From Synechococcus sp. HW_metabat.21 (GTDB lineage Bacteria > Cyanobacteriota > Cyanobacteriia > PCC-6307 > Cyanobiaceae), in contig JAAZUZ010000005.1 in the NCBI GenBank assembly GCA_018623875.1, positions 1-27,750 on the forward strand: a stretch of 27,750 bases of DNA, in the 5' to 3' direction. A program made the position numbers and the translations under genes. Position 1 is the first letter of the stretch, and every line of letters starts with the position of its first letter. The notes beneath the pieces are model-generated. The model searched no databases, had not been told where the DNA came from, and saw only the letters and a program-made list of their open reading frames with translations. Positions 1 through 7,512 of this stretch are shown here, piece after piece.

Positions 1-778
1 CGCCAAGATCGCCGCCCGCAACCTGATTGATGGCCGCGATATCGATGCCCGCTCGGGGGTGTTGGCCAAGTCGATCAAGCCCGGTGCTCCGGTTCAGATC
101 GAGTTGGTCGATATGCAGACCCGTGAGCCCGTGGAGACCCTGGAGGTGGACGCGGTCCTTGTGGCCACTGGCCGGGTCCCCACCAGCAAGGAGCTGAACC
201 TGGAGGCCTGCGGCATCGAGACCAACCGCGGCTTTATTCCCGTGGACGATCAGCTGCGGGTGCTGGTCAACGGCGCGCCGGTCCCCCACCTCTGGGCGGT
301 CGGTGATGTGACCGGAAAGATGATGCTGGCCCACACCGCAGCGGCCCAGGGCACGGTCGCCGTGGACAACATCCTGGGGCACCCCCGCACGATCGACTAC
401 CGCTCGATCCCGGCGGCCACCTTCACCCATCCGGAAATCAGCTCGGTGGGCTTGAGCGAAGCCGATGCCAAGGAGTTGGCGGCCAAGGAGGGCTTTGAGC
501 TGGGTTCGGTGCGCAGCTATTTCAAGGCCAACTCCAAGGCTCTGGCGGAGCTGGAGAGCGATGGCTTGATGAAGCTGCTCTTCAACAAGGCCACCGGTGA
601 AGTCCTCGGTGCCCACATCTATGGACTCCACGCCGCTGATCTGATCCAGGAGATCGCCAATGCCGTGGCCCGCCGCCAGAGCGTGAAGCAACTGGCCAAT
701 GAAGTCCACACCCACCCCACCTTGAGCGAGGTGGTTGAAGTGGCGTACAAGCAGGCCGCCATGGCGGTCGCTGCCTGA
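1..778 (+). CDS. lpdA: Dihydrolipoamide dehydrogenase (E3), C-terminal part; 5' end outside window
   Basis: Flavoprotein disulfide reductase that re-oxidises the lipoyl arm of 2-oxo-acid dehydrogenase complexes and reduces NAD. The frame is open from base 2, so the gene begins before the window and about 258 C-terminal residues are visible. These hold the end of the NAD domain (LVATGRVP), the FAD-contacting AVGDVTG segment, and the dimerisation domain ending in HTHPTLSEV. The His and Glu of that last segment form the active-site base pair of the family. The redox CxxxxC pair lies upstream and cannot be checked. trpC follows after 10 nt on the same strand, so the two may be co-transcribed. Related reductases such as glutathione or mercuric reductase are possible, but the HTHPTLSE ending and the overall sequence favour LpdA. 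Confidence 0.9.
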   Translation, partial: AKIAARNLIDGRDIDARSGVLAKSIKPGAPVQIELVDMQTREPVETLEVDAVLVATGRVPTSKELNLEACGIETNRGFIPVDDQLRVLVNGAPVPHLWAVGDVTGKMMLAHTAAAQGTVAVDNILGHPRTIDYRSIPAATFTHPEISSVGLSEADAKELAAKEGFELGSVRSYFKANSKALAELESDGLMKLLFNKATGEVLGAHIYGLHAADLIQEIANAVARRQSVKQLANEVHTHPTLSEVVEVAYKQAAMAVAA

Positions 779-788
779 GGAGACGACC

Positions 789-1673
789 ATGGAGATTCGC
801 CGCAGGCCCCCGAACCCCAAGGTGAAGGTGGCTCACCTCGAGTACGCCTGTCCCCACGAGGAGGGCGAGCCCCGCAACATCCTCGAGAAGATTGTCTGGG
901 AGAAGGACCGCGAAGTGGCGGCAGCCCGTGATCGGGTGCCCCTGGATCAACTCAAGCGTCAGGTGGCGGCCCTACCCGCCCCCCGTGACTTCCTCGCCGC
1001 GCTGAAATCGGCCTGCCGCAAGCCGGCGGTGATTGCTGAGGTCAAGAAGGCCAGTCCGAGCAAGGGGGTGATCCGCGAGGACTTCGATCCGGAGGCGATC
1101 GCCAAGGGGTATGCCGCTGGGGGTGCCAGCTGCCTGTCGGTGCTGACCGACAAGCCGTTCTTCCAGGGGGGCTTTGAGGTACTGGTGCAGGTGCGTCAGG
1201 TGGTGGACCTGCCGCTGCTCTGCAAGGACTTCATCCTGACGCCGTATCAGCTCTTTCAGGCGCGGGCGGCCGGGGCCGATGCAGCCCTGTTGATTGCGGC
1301 GATCCTGAGCGATCAGGACATGGCCTACTTGCTCAAGGTGGCCACCAGCCTTGGACTGACGGTGCTGGTTGAGGTGCACGATGCGGCGGAACTGGAGCGG
1401 GTTCTGGCCCTCGATGGCGTCCAGCTGATCGGGATCAACAACCGCGACCTGGCCACCTTCCATACCGATCTGGCCACCACGGATCAGTTGATGGAGCGCT
1501 ACGGCGACCAGCTGCGCGCCAAGGGTTGCCTGCTCGTGAGTGAGTCCGGGCTCTTCAGCCGCGATGATCTTGACCGGGTTCAGAGCGCCGGTGCCGATGC
1601 GGTGCTGGTGGGTGAATCGCTGATGCGCCAGGACGATGTCACCCAAGCGCTGGAAACCTTGATCGGGGGCTGA
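789..1673 (+). CDS. trpC: Indole-3-glycerol phosphate synthase
   Basis: Converts 1-(2-carboxyphenylamino)-1-deoxyribulose 5-phosphate to indole-3-glycerol phosphate in tryptophan synthesis; soluble (beta/alpha)8 barrel. The 294-residue product has the expected motifs in order: AEVKKASPSKG (83-93) with the catalytic lysine, CKDFI (145-149), EVHD (195-198), GINNRDL (215-221), SESG (251-254) and VLVGESLM (272-279). An N-terminal extension of about 40 residues before the barrel is typical of cyanobacterial TrpC. I chose the ATG at 789, preceded by GAGGAGA, over an upstream in-frame start at 735 that would lie inside lpdA. It stands alone rather than in a trp operon, as is usual in cyanobacteria. 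Confidence 0.95.
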   Translation: MEIRRRPPNPKVKVAHLEYACPHEEGEPRNILEKIVWEKDREVAAARDRVPLDQLKRQVAALPAPRDFLAALKSACRKPAVIAEVKKASPSKGVIREDFDPEAIAKGYAAGGASCLSVLTDKPFFQGGFEVLVQVRQVVDLPLLCKDFILTPYQLFQARAAGADAALLIAAILSDQDMAYLLKVATSLGLTVLVEVHDAAELERVLALDGVQLIGINNRDLATFHTDLATTDQLMERYGDQLRAKGCLLVSESGLFSRDDLDRVQSAGADAVLVGESLMRQDDVTQALETLIGG

Positions 1674-1704
1674 GGCCGGCTCCCTTAACCAGCCTCACAA
1701 CGCA

Positions 1705-1732
1705 CAAAAAAGCCCCCGCGTTGGCGGGGGCT
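1705..1732 (-). terminator. Rho-independent terminator after rpsD
   Basis: A perfect 9-bp stem, AGCCCCCGC (1711-1719) and GCGGGGGCT (1724-1732), closes a GTTG loop (1720-1723). Read on the minus strand the stem is followed by a run of T (the complement of AAAAAA at 1706-1711). It lies 29 nt past the rpsD stop, so it should end rpsD transcription. On the plus strand there is no T-run after it, so it would act only weakly on trpC. Confidence 0.85.
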
Positions 1733-1760
1733 CGGTGAACGGAGGGGTGTCTGATCGGGA

Positions 1761-2369
1761 TCAGACCTTGCGGGAGTAGTACTCCACCACCAGCAGTTCG
1801 TTGATTTCGAGAGCGACCCACTCGCGCTCGCACTTACCGCCGACCTTGGCGGTGAGCTTGTTCTTGTCGAGCTCGAGGTGAGGGGGGATGTTGGCGAGGC
1901 CAGGGAATTCCAGGTTGCCTTCAGCCAGCTTCTTGCTCTGCTTGCGCTCGCGGATGGCGACCACATCGCCGGCCTTGCACTGGTAGCTCGCGATGTCCAC
2001 GACGCGGCCGTTCACGGTCACGTGGCCATGGTTCACCAGCTGACGGGCACCGGGGACGGTGGGGCCGAAGCCGAGGCGGAAGCAAACGTTGTCGAGACGG
2101 TTCTCGAGCAGTTTCAGCAGGTTGGTACCCGTGGAGCCCTCTTGGGCACGGGCCTTTTTGACGTAGCGAACCAGCTGACGTTCGGAAATGCCGTAGTTGA
2201 AGCGAAGCTTCTGCTTCTCTTCGAGTCGGATGGCGTATTCGGAGCGCTTGCGACGGGCTTGGCCGTGCTGACCGGGGGGATAAGACCGCTTGGCGGACTT
2301 ACGGGTGAGACCGGGAAGGTCTCCCAAGCGCCGCGTAATCCTCAGGCGAGGGCCGCGGTAGCGAGACAT
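1761..2369 (-). CDS. rpsD: 30S ribosomal protein S4
   Basis: Primary 16S rRNA-binding protein that nucleates 30S assembly and helps maintain decoding accuracy. The 202-residue length and whole sequence fit bacterial/plastid S4: N-terminus MSRYRGPRLRITRRLG, the basic RKSAKRSYPPGQHGQ segment, an S4 RNA-binding fold from about residue 90 (ENRLDNVCFRLG), and the C-terminal LLVVEYYSRKV. As in plastids and cyanobacteria, it is a single-gene unit and not part of the alpha operon. It ends in its own terminator and is divergent from yidD, with a 131-nt intergenic region holding a small hairpin in the rpsD leader. Confidence 0.97.
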   Translation of the reverse strand: MSRYRGPRLRITRRLGDLPGLTRKSAKRSYPPGQHGQARRKRSEYAIRLEEKQKLRFNYGISERQLVRYVKKARAQEGSTGTNLLKLLENRLDNVCFRLGFGPTVPGARQLVNHGHVTVNGRVVDIASYQCKAGDVVAIRERKQSKKLAEGNLEFPGLANIPPHLELDKNKLTAKVGGKCEREWVALEINELLVVEYYSRKV

Positions 2370-2391
2370 AGGAACTGCTGTTCAGGTTGAT

Positions 2392-2410
2392 TCAGGCGTG
2401 GCTTGCCTGA
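2392..2410 (-). promoter_or_regulatory. Hairpin in the rpsD 5' leader
   Basis: TCAGGC (2392-2397) and GCCTGA (2405-2410) form a perfect 6-bp inverted repeat around a 7-nt loop. The repeat sits 22 nt upstream of the rpsD start on the minus strand. S4 represses its own mRNA in other bacteria, but this hairpin is short and I infer no specific S4 site from it. It could equally be chance or a leader stem. Confidence 0.3.
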
Positions 2411-2500
2411 GAGCATGGAGGGGTGGTCCTGGGACCGCTCTCCGCTGCAAGGCTTGATGCCACGCCAGTTGACGATCCTATCGCTCGGCCTGAAGCGCCC

Positions 2501-2728
2501 ATGAACAGCCTGCTTCAACGCCTGCTGCTGGCCCTGATCGGCTTCTATCGCTTGGCGATATCACCCCTGCTGGGGCCTCCCCGCTGCCGCTTCATTCCCA
2601 GCTGCAGCGCCTATGGACTGGAGGCGATTGAACGCCATGGACCCTGGCGCGGCAGTTGGCTGACCCTGAAGCGCCTGCTGCGTTGCCACCCCTGGACGCC
2701 CTGCGGTTGCGACCCGGTGCCGGATTAA
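2501..2728 (+). CDS. yidD: Membrane protein insertion efficiency factor YidD
   Basis: Small membrane-associated protein that assists YidC-dependent insertion of inner-membrane proteins. The 75-residue product carries the family signature: FYRLAISPLLGPPRCRFIPS, then CSAYGLEAIERHG, then a CHPW motif with conserved cysteines and a CGCDPVP tail. I chose the ATG at 2501 because family members start just before the LLLALIGFYR amphipathic helix; an upstream in-frame start at 2423 adds unrelated residues. Its stop overlaps the start of the glutaredoxin-like gene (TAATG). In many bacteria yidD lies between rnpA and yidC. Here those two sit about 9 kb away and yidD belongs to a different operon. Confidence 0.93.
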   Translation: MNSLLQRLLLALIGFYRLAISPLLGPPRCRFIPSCSAYGLEAIERHGPWRGSWLTLKRLLRCHPWTPCGCDPVPD

Positions 2729-2982
2729 TGGCCACGTTGGTGCTGGTGACCCGGGTGGGCTGTTGTCTTTGCGAGGGCCTGGAGGAGAAGTTGCGCGCCG
2801 CCGCGGTGCCGTTTGAAGCGCTGGATGTTGACCTGGATCCCCAGTTGCTGGCTCGTTTTGATCTGGAAGTCCCCGTCTTGATTCACCGCAGCGTCGATGG
2901 GGAGCGGGTTTTGCCTCGGTTCTCGCCCCGGTTGGGGGCAGCGCAGTTGGCTAGCTGGTTGACCCAGCAGGGGGTCTGTTAG
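2728..2982 (+). CDS. Glutaredoxin-like (DUF836-type) thiol protein
   Basis: An 84-residue protein with a thioredoxin-fold pattern: beta strand TLVLVTRVG, a CCLC motif (CxxC, Cys12-Cys15), a helix, LDVDLDPQ, and a strand beginning VPVLIHR with the cis-proline of the fold. This matches the short cyanobacterial glutaredoxin family (DUF836 type), whose physiological partner is not known to me. Translation is probably coupled to yidD, since the ATG overlaps the yidD TAA by one base. murE follows after 86 nt. The redox role is inferred from the CxxC and the fold, not from a close characterised homologue. Confidence 0.8.
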   Translation: MATLVLVTRVGCCLCEGLEEKLRAAAVPFEALDVDLDPQLLARFDLEVPVLIHRSVDGERVLPRFSPRLGAAQLASWLTQQGVC

Positions 2983-3068
2983 TCCCGCTTTGGAGCCTGT
3001 CTTGGTTGAGGCTCACGGGACTGGTCTGAAGGGCGACGTTTTCATTCCAGAACCGACCTAAAACAGCG

Positions 3069-4598
3069 GTGTCGCAACCCTTCTCCATGTCCCAACGGCT
3101 CCACACCCTGCTGCGACAGGTCGGGCTGGCGGTTCCCCCTGGGCTGGGGAATGTGGATGTGGATGGGGTGAGCTGCGACTCCCGCCGGGTAGGGGCCGGG
3201 ACAGTGTTTGTGGGTTTGCCTGGCGCCACCGTCGATGGCGGTACCTATTGGCCGGAGGCACTTCAGGCCGGTGCCGCCTTGGCCGTGATTGGTCGCGCTG
3301 CTGCAGAAGCCCGGCCCCCCGCCGATGGCGATGCGGTGTTGGTGGTCTCCGATCCGGTGTCCCGTTGGGCTGGTTTGCTGGCCGCCGAGTTCTGGCAGCA
3401 ACCCAGTCAGCGCTTGGCCTTGATCGGGGTGACGGGCACCAACGGCAAGACCACGACGACCTTTCTGTTGGAGCACCTGGCCAGCCGCTGCGGCTATCCA
3501 CCGGCTTTGTTTGGCACCCTGACCAACCGCTGGCCAGGTCACAGCGTGACAGCGCAGCACACCACGGCCTTTGCCGATGAGCTGCAGGCCCAGTTGGCGA
3601 TGGCCGCCGAGGCCGGATCGCGGATCGCGGCGATGGAGGTGAGCTCCCATGCCCTCGATCAGCAGAGGATCAGCGGTTGCCTCTTCGCCGGGGCGATCTT
3701 CACGAACCTCACCCAGGACCACCTCGACTACCACCCCTCGATGGAGGAGTACTTCGAGGCCAAGGCCAAGTTGTTTGAGGCACCCCTGCTGGCACCGGAC
3801 GCGCGGGCTGTCGTCAATGTCGATGACCCATGGGGAGAGCGGTTGGCCGAACGCATGGGCGAGCGCTGCTGGCGGGCCTCCCTGGAGCCGAACTCCTCCG
3901 CCGATCTGCGGATGGAGGGGTTGCAGATGGGCCCCAACGGGGTCAGCGGAACCCTGATCACCCCGGTCGCTCAAGGAACGTTTACTTCGCCGTTGCTGGG
4001 CAAGTTCAACCTGATGAATGTGCTGGAGGCGATTGGGGTTTTGCTCCAGCAGGGGCTCCCCTTGGCGGCGATGTTGGAGGCCTTGGGCAGCTTTAAGGGG
4101 GTGCCGGGCCGGATGGAGCGAGTTCAGGTGGCCCGCGTCGAATGCTGCGATTCAGGTTTGCCCGCGGTCCTGGTGGATTACGCCCACACCCCCGATGGCC
4201 TCGAGAGTGCCCTGACGGCTTGCCGTCCCTTTGTGGAGGGCGAACTGATCTGTGTCTTTGGTTGCGGCGGCGATCGTGACCGCACCAAGCGCCCCCAGAT
4301 GGCGGCCATCGCAGCGCGGCTGGCGGATCAGGTGCTGGTGACGTCTGATAACCCGCGCACGGAGGATCCTGAGCAGATCCTCAAGGACGTGGTGGCAGGG
4401 ATTCCAGAGGGCACGCCCCTGCGCGTCGACGTGGATCGGGCCCAGGCGATTGCCGAGGCGATTGCAAAGGCCCAGCCCCAGGACCTTGTCCTGATTGCGG
4501 GGAAGGGCCATGAGGATTACCAAATCCTGGGCACCACAAAGGTGCATTTCGATGACCGCGAGGAGGCCGAGAAGGCCCTGCGCGATCGGCCCTGCTAG
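3069..4598 (+). CDS. murE: UDP-MurNAc-L-Ala-D-Glu:meso-diaminopimelate ligase
   Basis: Cytoplasmic Mur ligase that adds meso-diaminopimelate, the third residue, to the peptidoglycan stem peptide using ATP. The 509-residue product has an N-terminal UDP-binding domain (CDSRRVGAGTVFVGLPG, 36-52), the ATP loop GVTGTNGKTTTT (120-131), EVSSHALDQ (190-198), TNLTQDHLDYH (212-222) with the nearby AKAK lysines, one of which is normally carbamylated, and AGKGHE near the end. DNPR (427-430) is the diaminopimelate-recognition motif and separates it from lysine-adding enzymes. The start given is GTG; an in-frame ATG at 3087 would lose only six residues and is also plausible. Its TAG stop overlaps the stop of the convergent downstream gene within one CTAG. 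Confidence 0.95.
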   Translation: MSQPFSMSQRLHTLLRQVGLAVPPGLGNVDVDGVSCDSRRVGAGTVFVGLPGATVDGGTYWPEALQAGAALAVIGRAAAEARPPADGDAVLVVSDPVSRWAGLLAAEFWQQPSQRLALIGVTGTNGKTTTTFLLEHLASRCGYPPALFGTLTNRWPGHSVTAQHTTAFADELQAQLAMAAEAGSRIAAMEVSSHALDQQRISGCLFAGAIFTNLTQDHLDYHPSMEEYFEAKAKLFEAPLLAPDARAVVNVDDPWGERLAERMGERCWRASLEPNSSADLRMEGLQMGPNGVSGTLITPVAQGTFTSPLLGKFNLMNVLEAIGVLLQQGLPLAAMLEALGSFKGVPGRMERVQVARVECCDSGLPAVLVDYAHTPDGLESALTACRPFVEGELICVFGCGGDRDRTKRPQMAAIAARLADQVLVTSDNPRTEDPEQILKDVVAGIPEGTPLRVDVDRAQAIAEAIAKAQPQDLVLIAGKGHEDYQILGTTKVHFDDREEAEKALRDRPC

Positions 4599-5758
4599 CG
4601 CAGCTTGGCCAGAGCCGCGATCAACCCCTCGATTTCAGCGGGCGTCGTAGTGATGTGGGTGCAAGCCCGGAGGCAATCCGGGGAATCGAGTCGGCGGATC
4701 CAAATCCCGGCTTCACCGAGGGCCGTCACGGCTTGGCTGGTCTCAACGCCCTCGAGCTCGAAGCTGACCAGTCCAGCGGGCGGAGCTTCTGGCAGCAGGG
4801 TGCGGCAACCCGGCAGCGATTGCAGGCCATGCCAGAGCAGCTGACTGCCCTGACGGATCCTCTCGAGGCGCGCGTTGTCATCGCCTTCTGCCGCTAAGAG
4901 CTGCAGCGATTGACGCAGTCCGCTGAGGAGCGGCACACAGGAGGTGGCGACTTCAAAGCGGCGACCATCGCGGTGCCAGCTGCTGCCGGCGCTGCCCTCG
5001 TGCTCGAGGCTGCGCCAGCCAATCAGGGTTGGTTGGCCTTGCTCGAGGACCCGCTCCGAGAGAGCCACGCCGCCAAGACCCTCGGGGCCGCAGCACCACT
5101 TGTGGCCGGTGAAGGCATAGATGTCGGAGGCCTGCGCTGCTTCGGCGACAGGAAGGCTGCCCATGGACTGGGCCGCATCGACGAGCAGCCAGGGTTGCTT
5201 GGGATGTTGCTTGAGTTGATTAGCCACCGCCGGGATCGGCATCACCGCCCCGGTGTTCCAGAGCAGGTGGGAGAGAACCACGAGCCGGGTCCGGGGGGTT
5301 TGGCAGGCCTGGAGTTGCTGCAGCACGGCGGACTCCAATTCCGCCTCGGGTGTGCTCTGGCAGAGCGCGAGGACCGGAAGGGTGGCCAGGCTGAGCTGGT
5401 GGCGGCGAGCCAATTCCTGGCAGGCGGCGACAACACCGGGGTGCTCGCAGTCGCTGATCAGCAGTTCATCGCCGGCCTCCCAGGGCAACCCCCAAAGGGG
5501 GAGGACGCAGCCGCTGGTGACGTTCTCCGTCAGGGTCATCCGATGGGGACCAACCCCGCACCAGCCCGCGAGGGCCCTGCGCAGGCGGCTGGTTTCCTGC
5601 TCGATGAAGGGCCAGACATCGGTTGTGAACGGCCCGAGCTCCTGAATGGTTCTCCAGCTCTGGTTGATCGCCTCCAGCGACGGGGTCGGTAGGGGACCTT
5701 GACCGCCGTAGTTGAAGTAGGTCTTGTTGGCGAGGGCCGGGCAGAGATCGCGAAACAT
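4595..5758 (-). CDS. Class V PLP-dependent enzyme, probable L-cysteine/cystine C-S lyase
   Basis: Fold-type I PLP enzyme of the cysteine desulfurase-like class V family, 387 residues. Visible features are YFNYGGQGPLP at the N-terminus, DCEHPG (103-108), the cofactor aspartate in LLVDAAQS (191-198) and the Schiff-base lysine in FTGHKWCCGPEG (Lys220). The GHKW-GPEG context is what I remember from the Synechocystis cystine lyase C-DES rather than from IscS or SufS. No IscS-type catalytic-cysteine loop was recognised, which also argues against a standard desulfurase. C-DES releases a persulfide from cystine that can feed Fe-S assembly in vitro. Isopenicillin-N-epimerase-like annotation is the main alternative. 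Convergent with murE, the two stops sharing a CTAG. Confidence 0.75.
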   Translation of the reverse strand: MFRDLCPALANKTYFNYGGQGPLPTPSLEAINQSWRTIQELGPFTTDVWPFIEQETSRLRRALAGWCGVGPHRMTLTENVTSGCVLPLWGLPWEAGDELLISDCEHPGVVAACQELARRHQLSLATLPVLALCQSTPEAELESAVLQQLQACQTPRTRLVVLSHLLWNTGAVMPIPAVANQLKQHPKQPWLLVDAAQSMGSLPVAEAAQASDIYAFTGHKWCCGPEGLGGVALSERVLEQGQPTLIGWRSLEHEGSAGSSWHRDGRRFEVATSCVPLLSGLRQSLQLLAAEGDDNARLERIRQGSQLLWHGLQSLPGCRTLLPEAPPAGLVSFELEGVETSQAVTALGEAGIWIRRLDSPDCLRACTHITTTPAEIEGLIAALAKLR

Positions 5759-5773
5759 GTGGTGAGTTCCCTG

Positions 5774-5941
5774 TCAGTACCCCAGGCTGCGCATGCCCGG
5801 CCTCGGTGAGCCCATGCCGGAGGCCGGCAGTCCACTTCCGCTGGCCTTTGGCGTCCGTGGTTGCTGCCGCAGCATCCACCCGAAGAGCCCGATCAACACG
5901 ATCAAGGCGATGAAGCGCACGGCACGGCCCGTGGCTGTCAT
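5774..5941 (-). CDS. Small single-pass membrane protein, unknown
   Basis: A 55-residue product with one hydrophobic helix near the N-terminus (FIALIVLIGLFGWML), followed by a Gly/Pro/Ser/Met-rich tail that would be extramembranous. I prefer the ATG at 5941; a GTG at 5959 would add six residues and overlap the preceding gene. It starts 8 nt after the stop of the 90-residue gene on the same strand and ends 15 nt before the PLP-enzyme gene, so all three may share a transcript. I do not recognise a family. Confidence 0.5.
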   Translation of the reverse strand: MTATGRAVRFIALIVLIGLFGWMLRQQPRTPKASGSGLPASGMGSPRPGMRSLGY

Positions 5942-5949
5942 GGGGCGAC

Positions 5950-6222
5950 TCAGGCGCACTGATCGAGGTCGATGGATGGGGTGCCCCTGCGGCGATGCAG
6001 GCGAAGCAACCGGAAGCGTTCACGGCTGCTGAAGACCTGATACACGGTTTGCCCTTGCCGTGCAGCCGCCGGCTGGCAATCCACTTCGGAGGGATGCACC
6101 GCTGAGGAGAGCAGATCGCCGTTGTTGAACTGATACCAGTAGCCGGCCATCAGCCCCTCCTCTGTTAGGGACGATGCAAGCCAACGCTGCGCCGATGTCA
6201 AGGCCAAATATTTCATCAGCAT
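5950..6222 (-). CDS. Small hypothetical protein (about 90 aa)
   Basis: A 90-residue soluble protein, starting MLMKYLALTSAQRWLASSL and containing GYWYQFNNGDLLSS, two cysteines and a basic C-terminal segment. The open frame extends upstream to 6354, but that part is Pro/Gly-rich and overlaps the oppositely oriented small gene at 6284. The ATG at 6222, preceded by AGGGGAAGAA as a ribosome-binding site, is the better start; ATG 6216 is also possible. No transmembrane segment. I do not recognise the family. Confidence 0.55.
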   Translation of the reverse strand: MLMKYLALTSAQRWLASSLTEEGLMAGYWYQFNNGDLLSSAVHPSEVDCQPAAARQGQTVYQVFSSRERFRLLRLHRRRGTPSIDLDQCA

Positions 6223-6283
6223 TTCTTCCCCTGGTCTGACCCTCACTCCTGCTGGATAAGGGGGGCAGCCGCACCTCCCCCCG

Positions 6284-6457
6284 ATGAACCCGTTTCGTGG
6301 AGGGCCCTTGAAGTCGCTCAATCCCGAGCGGCCCTCCACCATCGTCTTGCTCACGTTGGGGGTGCTTGTCGGCTGCTTCCTGGTGCCCTCCTTGGCTCAG
6401 GTCTTGGCCCTAACCCTGATTTGTTATCTGGCCTATCTCCGCTTTGGCCGCGTCTAA
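6284..6457 (+). CDS. Small membrane protein (57 aa), unknown
   Basis: A 57-codon frame beginning ATG at 6284: a polar, proline-containing head (MNPFRGGPLKSLNPERPS), a long hydrophobic stretch that could form two short helices (TIVLLTLGVLVGCFLVPS and QVLALTLICYLAYL), and a basic FGRV end. This positive-end, hydrophobic-core arrangement looks like a real membrane protein. No clear Shine-Dalgarno is present. It is divergent from the 90-residue gene (61 nt between starts). Its TAA overlaps the TAG of the next minus-strand gene within CTAA. Confidence 0.5.
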   Translation: MNPFRGGPLKSLNPERPSTIVLLTLGVLVGCFLVPSLAQVLALTLICYLAYLRFGRV

Positions 6458-6684
6458 GCGGGCAACTTGAGGACTGCGATGTTCATTCCCACTCCGGCAC
6501 TGATTCCGATCACATTGGAGAGGCCCAACACGCCGCTCAATACGCCCCAGGTGGCCCAAAAGGTCCAGGTGGCGGCCAAGCAGAAAAACAACAGCGAGAC
6601 CAGCAGCGCTGGAACCCGTAGGGGATGACCAACCTTCAGAAAGCGAGCCAAAAATTCAGAGACCTTTCGATAGATCTTGAACAT
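6454..6684 (-). CDS. Small membrane protein (76 aa), unknown
   Basis: A 76-residue product with a basic amphipathic N-terminus (MFKIYRKVSEFLARFLKVGH) and two predicted membrane segments, about residues 27-47 (ALLVSLLFFCLAATWTFWAT) and 50-72 (LSGVLGLSNVIGISAGVGMN). Starts at ATG 6684. Convergent with the 57-residue gene, sharing CTAA as both stops. No family recognised. The membrane topology and residue composition support it being coding. Confidence 0.55.
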   Translation of the reverse strand: MFKIYRKVSEFLARFLKVGHPLRVPALLVSLLFFCLAATWTFWATWGVLSGVLGLSNVIGISAGVGMNIAVLKLPA

Positions 6685-6915
6685 GCAGTCCGGCGGGCTC
6701 GATGCGTTCTTGTGTTTTAGCTGCCTGTTTCTGCCCTCGCTAGCGCTTGCGCCGCAGCCTGGGCAAGACCAGCCAATCCATCCTGGTAAAGATCCTCAGC
6801 AGGGCAGATCGGCCCGCTGAGATCGACCTGGCAGATCCAGAACTTGGCGATCCAAAACAGGCCAATCTTGATGGCCTAACTGCGTCAGGCCCGTTCACTA
6901 GAGATCGGCTTTGCT
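6685..6915. other. 231-nt gap without a convincing gene
   Basis: Lies between two minus-strand small genes. A plus-strand frame of 61 codons (6747-6932) covers it, but its product is low-complexity and hydrophilic, resembles nothing I know and runs over the end of the next gene. I see no strong hairpin or tRNA here. It may hold the promoter of the 76-residue gene. Confidence 0.4.
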
Positions 6916-7044
6916 TCAGCCGGGGGGGGTGATGCCTTGGGTTACGAAGTAAACCGAGACGTACAAGCCTGCAAAGACCACCAACAAGCCGATCACCACA
7001 AGCCGTCCGTCCATGCCTGTCTTCTGCGTTGCGGGATTGAACAT
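6916..7044 (-). CDS. Very small single-pass membrane protein (42 aa)
   Basis: The 42-codon product has a short polar head (MFNPATQKTGMDGR), one transmembrane helix (LVVIGLLVVFAGLYVSVYFV) and a short TQGITPPG tail. This is the shape of small photosynthetic or NDH-associated subunits, but I cannot match it to a named Psb, Psa, Pet or Ndh protein. The frame stays open to 7128 with a Cys/Arg-rich segment unlike a protein start, so ATG 7044 is preferred. It diverges from the 53-residue gene at 7110. Confidence 0.5.
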   Translation of the reverse strand: MFNPATQKTGMDGRLVVIGLLVVFAGLYVSVYFVTQGITPPG

Positions 7045-7060
7045 TAGTGGTGTCAATCCC

Positions 7061-7089
7061 TTGTTGGTTTTGAGCCTGCGAGCTCTAAT
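7061..7089 (+). promoter_or_regulatory. Candidate sigma-70-type promoter for the 53-aa gene
   Basis: TTGTTG (7061-7066) and TCTAAT (7084-7089) are separated by exactly 17 nt. The -10 matches TATAAT at five of six positions; the -35 matches TTGACA at three. Transcription would begin near 7096, about 14 nt before the ATG at 7110, giving a very short leader. Confidence 0.4.
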
Positions 7090-7109
7090 GGCGCATCGGC
7101 ACGCGTCTG

Positions 7110-7271
7110 ATGGACTTTGAACCCACAACCGATGGCCTCGGTTACAAGGTTTGCCTCACCAAAGATGGCCACACAGCCTGTGCCTTTGTCAGCAGTGCCC
7201 ATCTGATCGAAGACAAGCGGCGTCAGCTTGAAGCATCGATCAAGGCGGATGCTGAGCGGACCTCCCGCTAA
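7110..7271 (+). CDS. Small hypothetical soluble protein (53 aa)
   Basis: A 53-codon frame from ATG 7110. The product starts MDFEPTTDGLGYKVCLTKDG, continues HTACAFVSSAHLIEDKRRQ and ends in a charged helix (LEASIKADAERTSR), giving a plausible small alpha/beta protein with two cysteines and no membrane helix. A candidate promoter lies just upstream. Its TAA overlaps the TAG of the convergent 74-residue gene in a CTAA tetranucleotide. No family recognised. Confidence 0.45.
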   Translation: MDFEPTTDGLGYKVCLTKDGHTACAFVSSAHLIEDKRRQLEASIKADAERTSR

Positions 7272-7492
7272 GAGGCTTTCCCTTCTTCAATCAGGTCCTT
7301 CAGCCAGTGGGCCGCCACGGCCCGCGAAATGGAGCGGCTGATCAAGAGGTCGCAGATCAACTCCCAAAGGGGTTCGCGACCGGTTTGGGTGTAGTCCTTG
7401 GCAAACGCCAAGCGTTCCTCGGTGCTGCGGCAGGAACGCAGGGCGTCGATCAGGCTTTCCCGCTGACTGGTCGAGAGCGTGTCTGCGGGCAT
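7268..7492 (-). CDS. Small helical hypothetical protein (74 aa)
   Basis: A 74-residue, probably all-helical soluble protein: SQRESLIDALRSCRSTEERL, then LWELICDLLISRSISRA and AAHWLKDLIEEGKAS. Starts at ATG 7492, 20 nt downstream of the stop of the 60-residue gene on the same strand. The amphipathic pattern and normal codon use make it a convincing gene, but I do not know its function. Confidence 0.6.
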   Translation of the reverse strand: MPADTLSTSQRESLIDALRSCRSTEERLAFAKDYTQTGREPLWELICDLLISRSISRAVAAHWLKDLIEEGKAS

Positions 7493-7512
7493 GGCAGAAA
7501 GTGGGCTCGGGT

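Noticed and set aside
1095..1102. GCGATCGC octamer (HIP1 core) inside trpC
   Set aside because: A single octamer in coding DNA is not informative, and I could not count all occurrences reliably by eye.
4910..5692. Plus-strand open frame of 260 codons opposite the class V PLP enzyme
   Set aside because: The minus-strand product has a complete PLP site, while this product is Gly/Glu-rich without any family signature.
6747..6932. Plus-strand frame of 61 codons in the small-gene cluster
   Set aside because: No ribosome-binding site, hydrophilic unremarkable product, and it overlaps the better 42-residue membrane protein on the other strand.
7050..7055. Perfect TTGACA on the minus strand before the 42-residue gene
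   Set aside because: It is 5 nt from the start codon, leaving no room for a -10 and transcription start before the gene.
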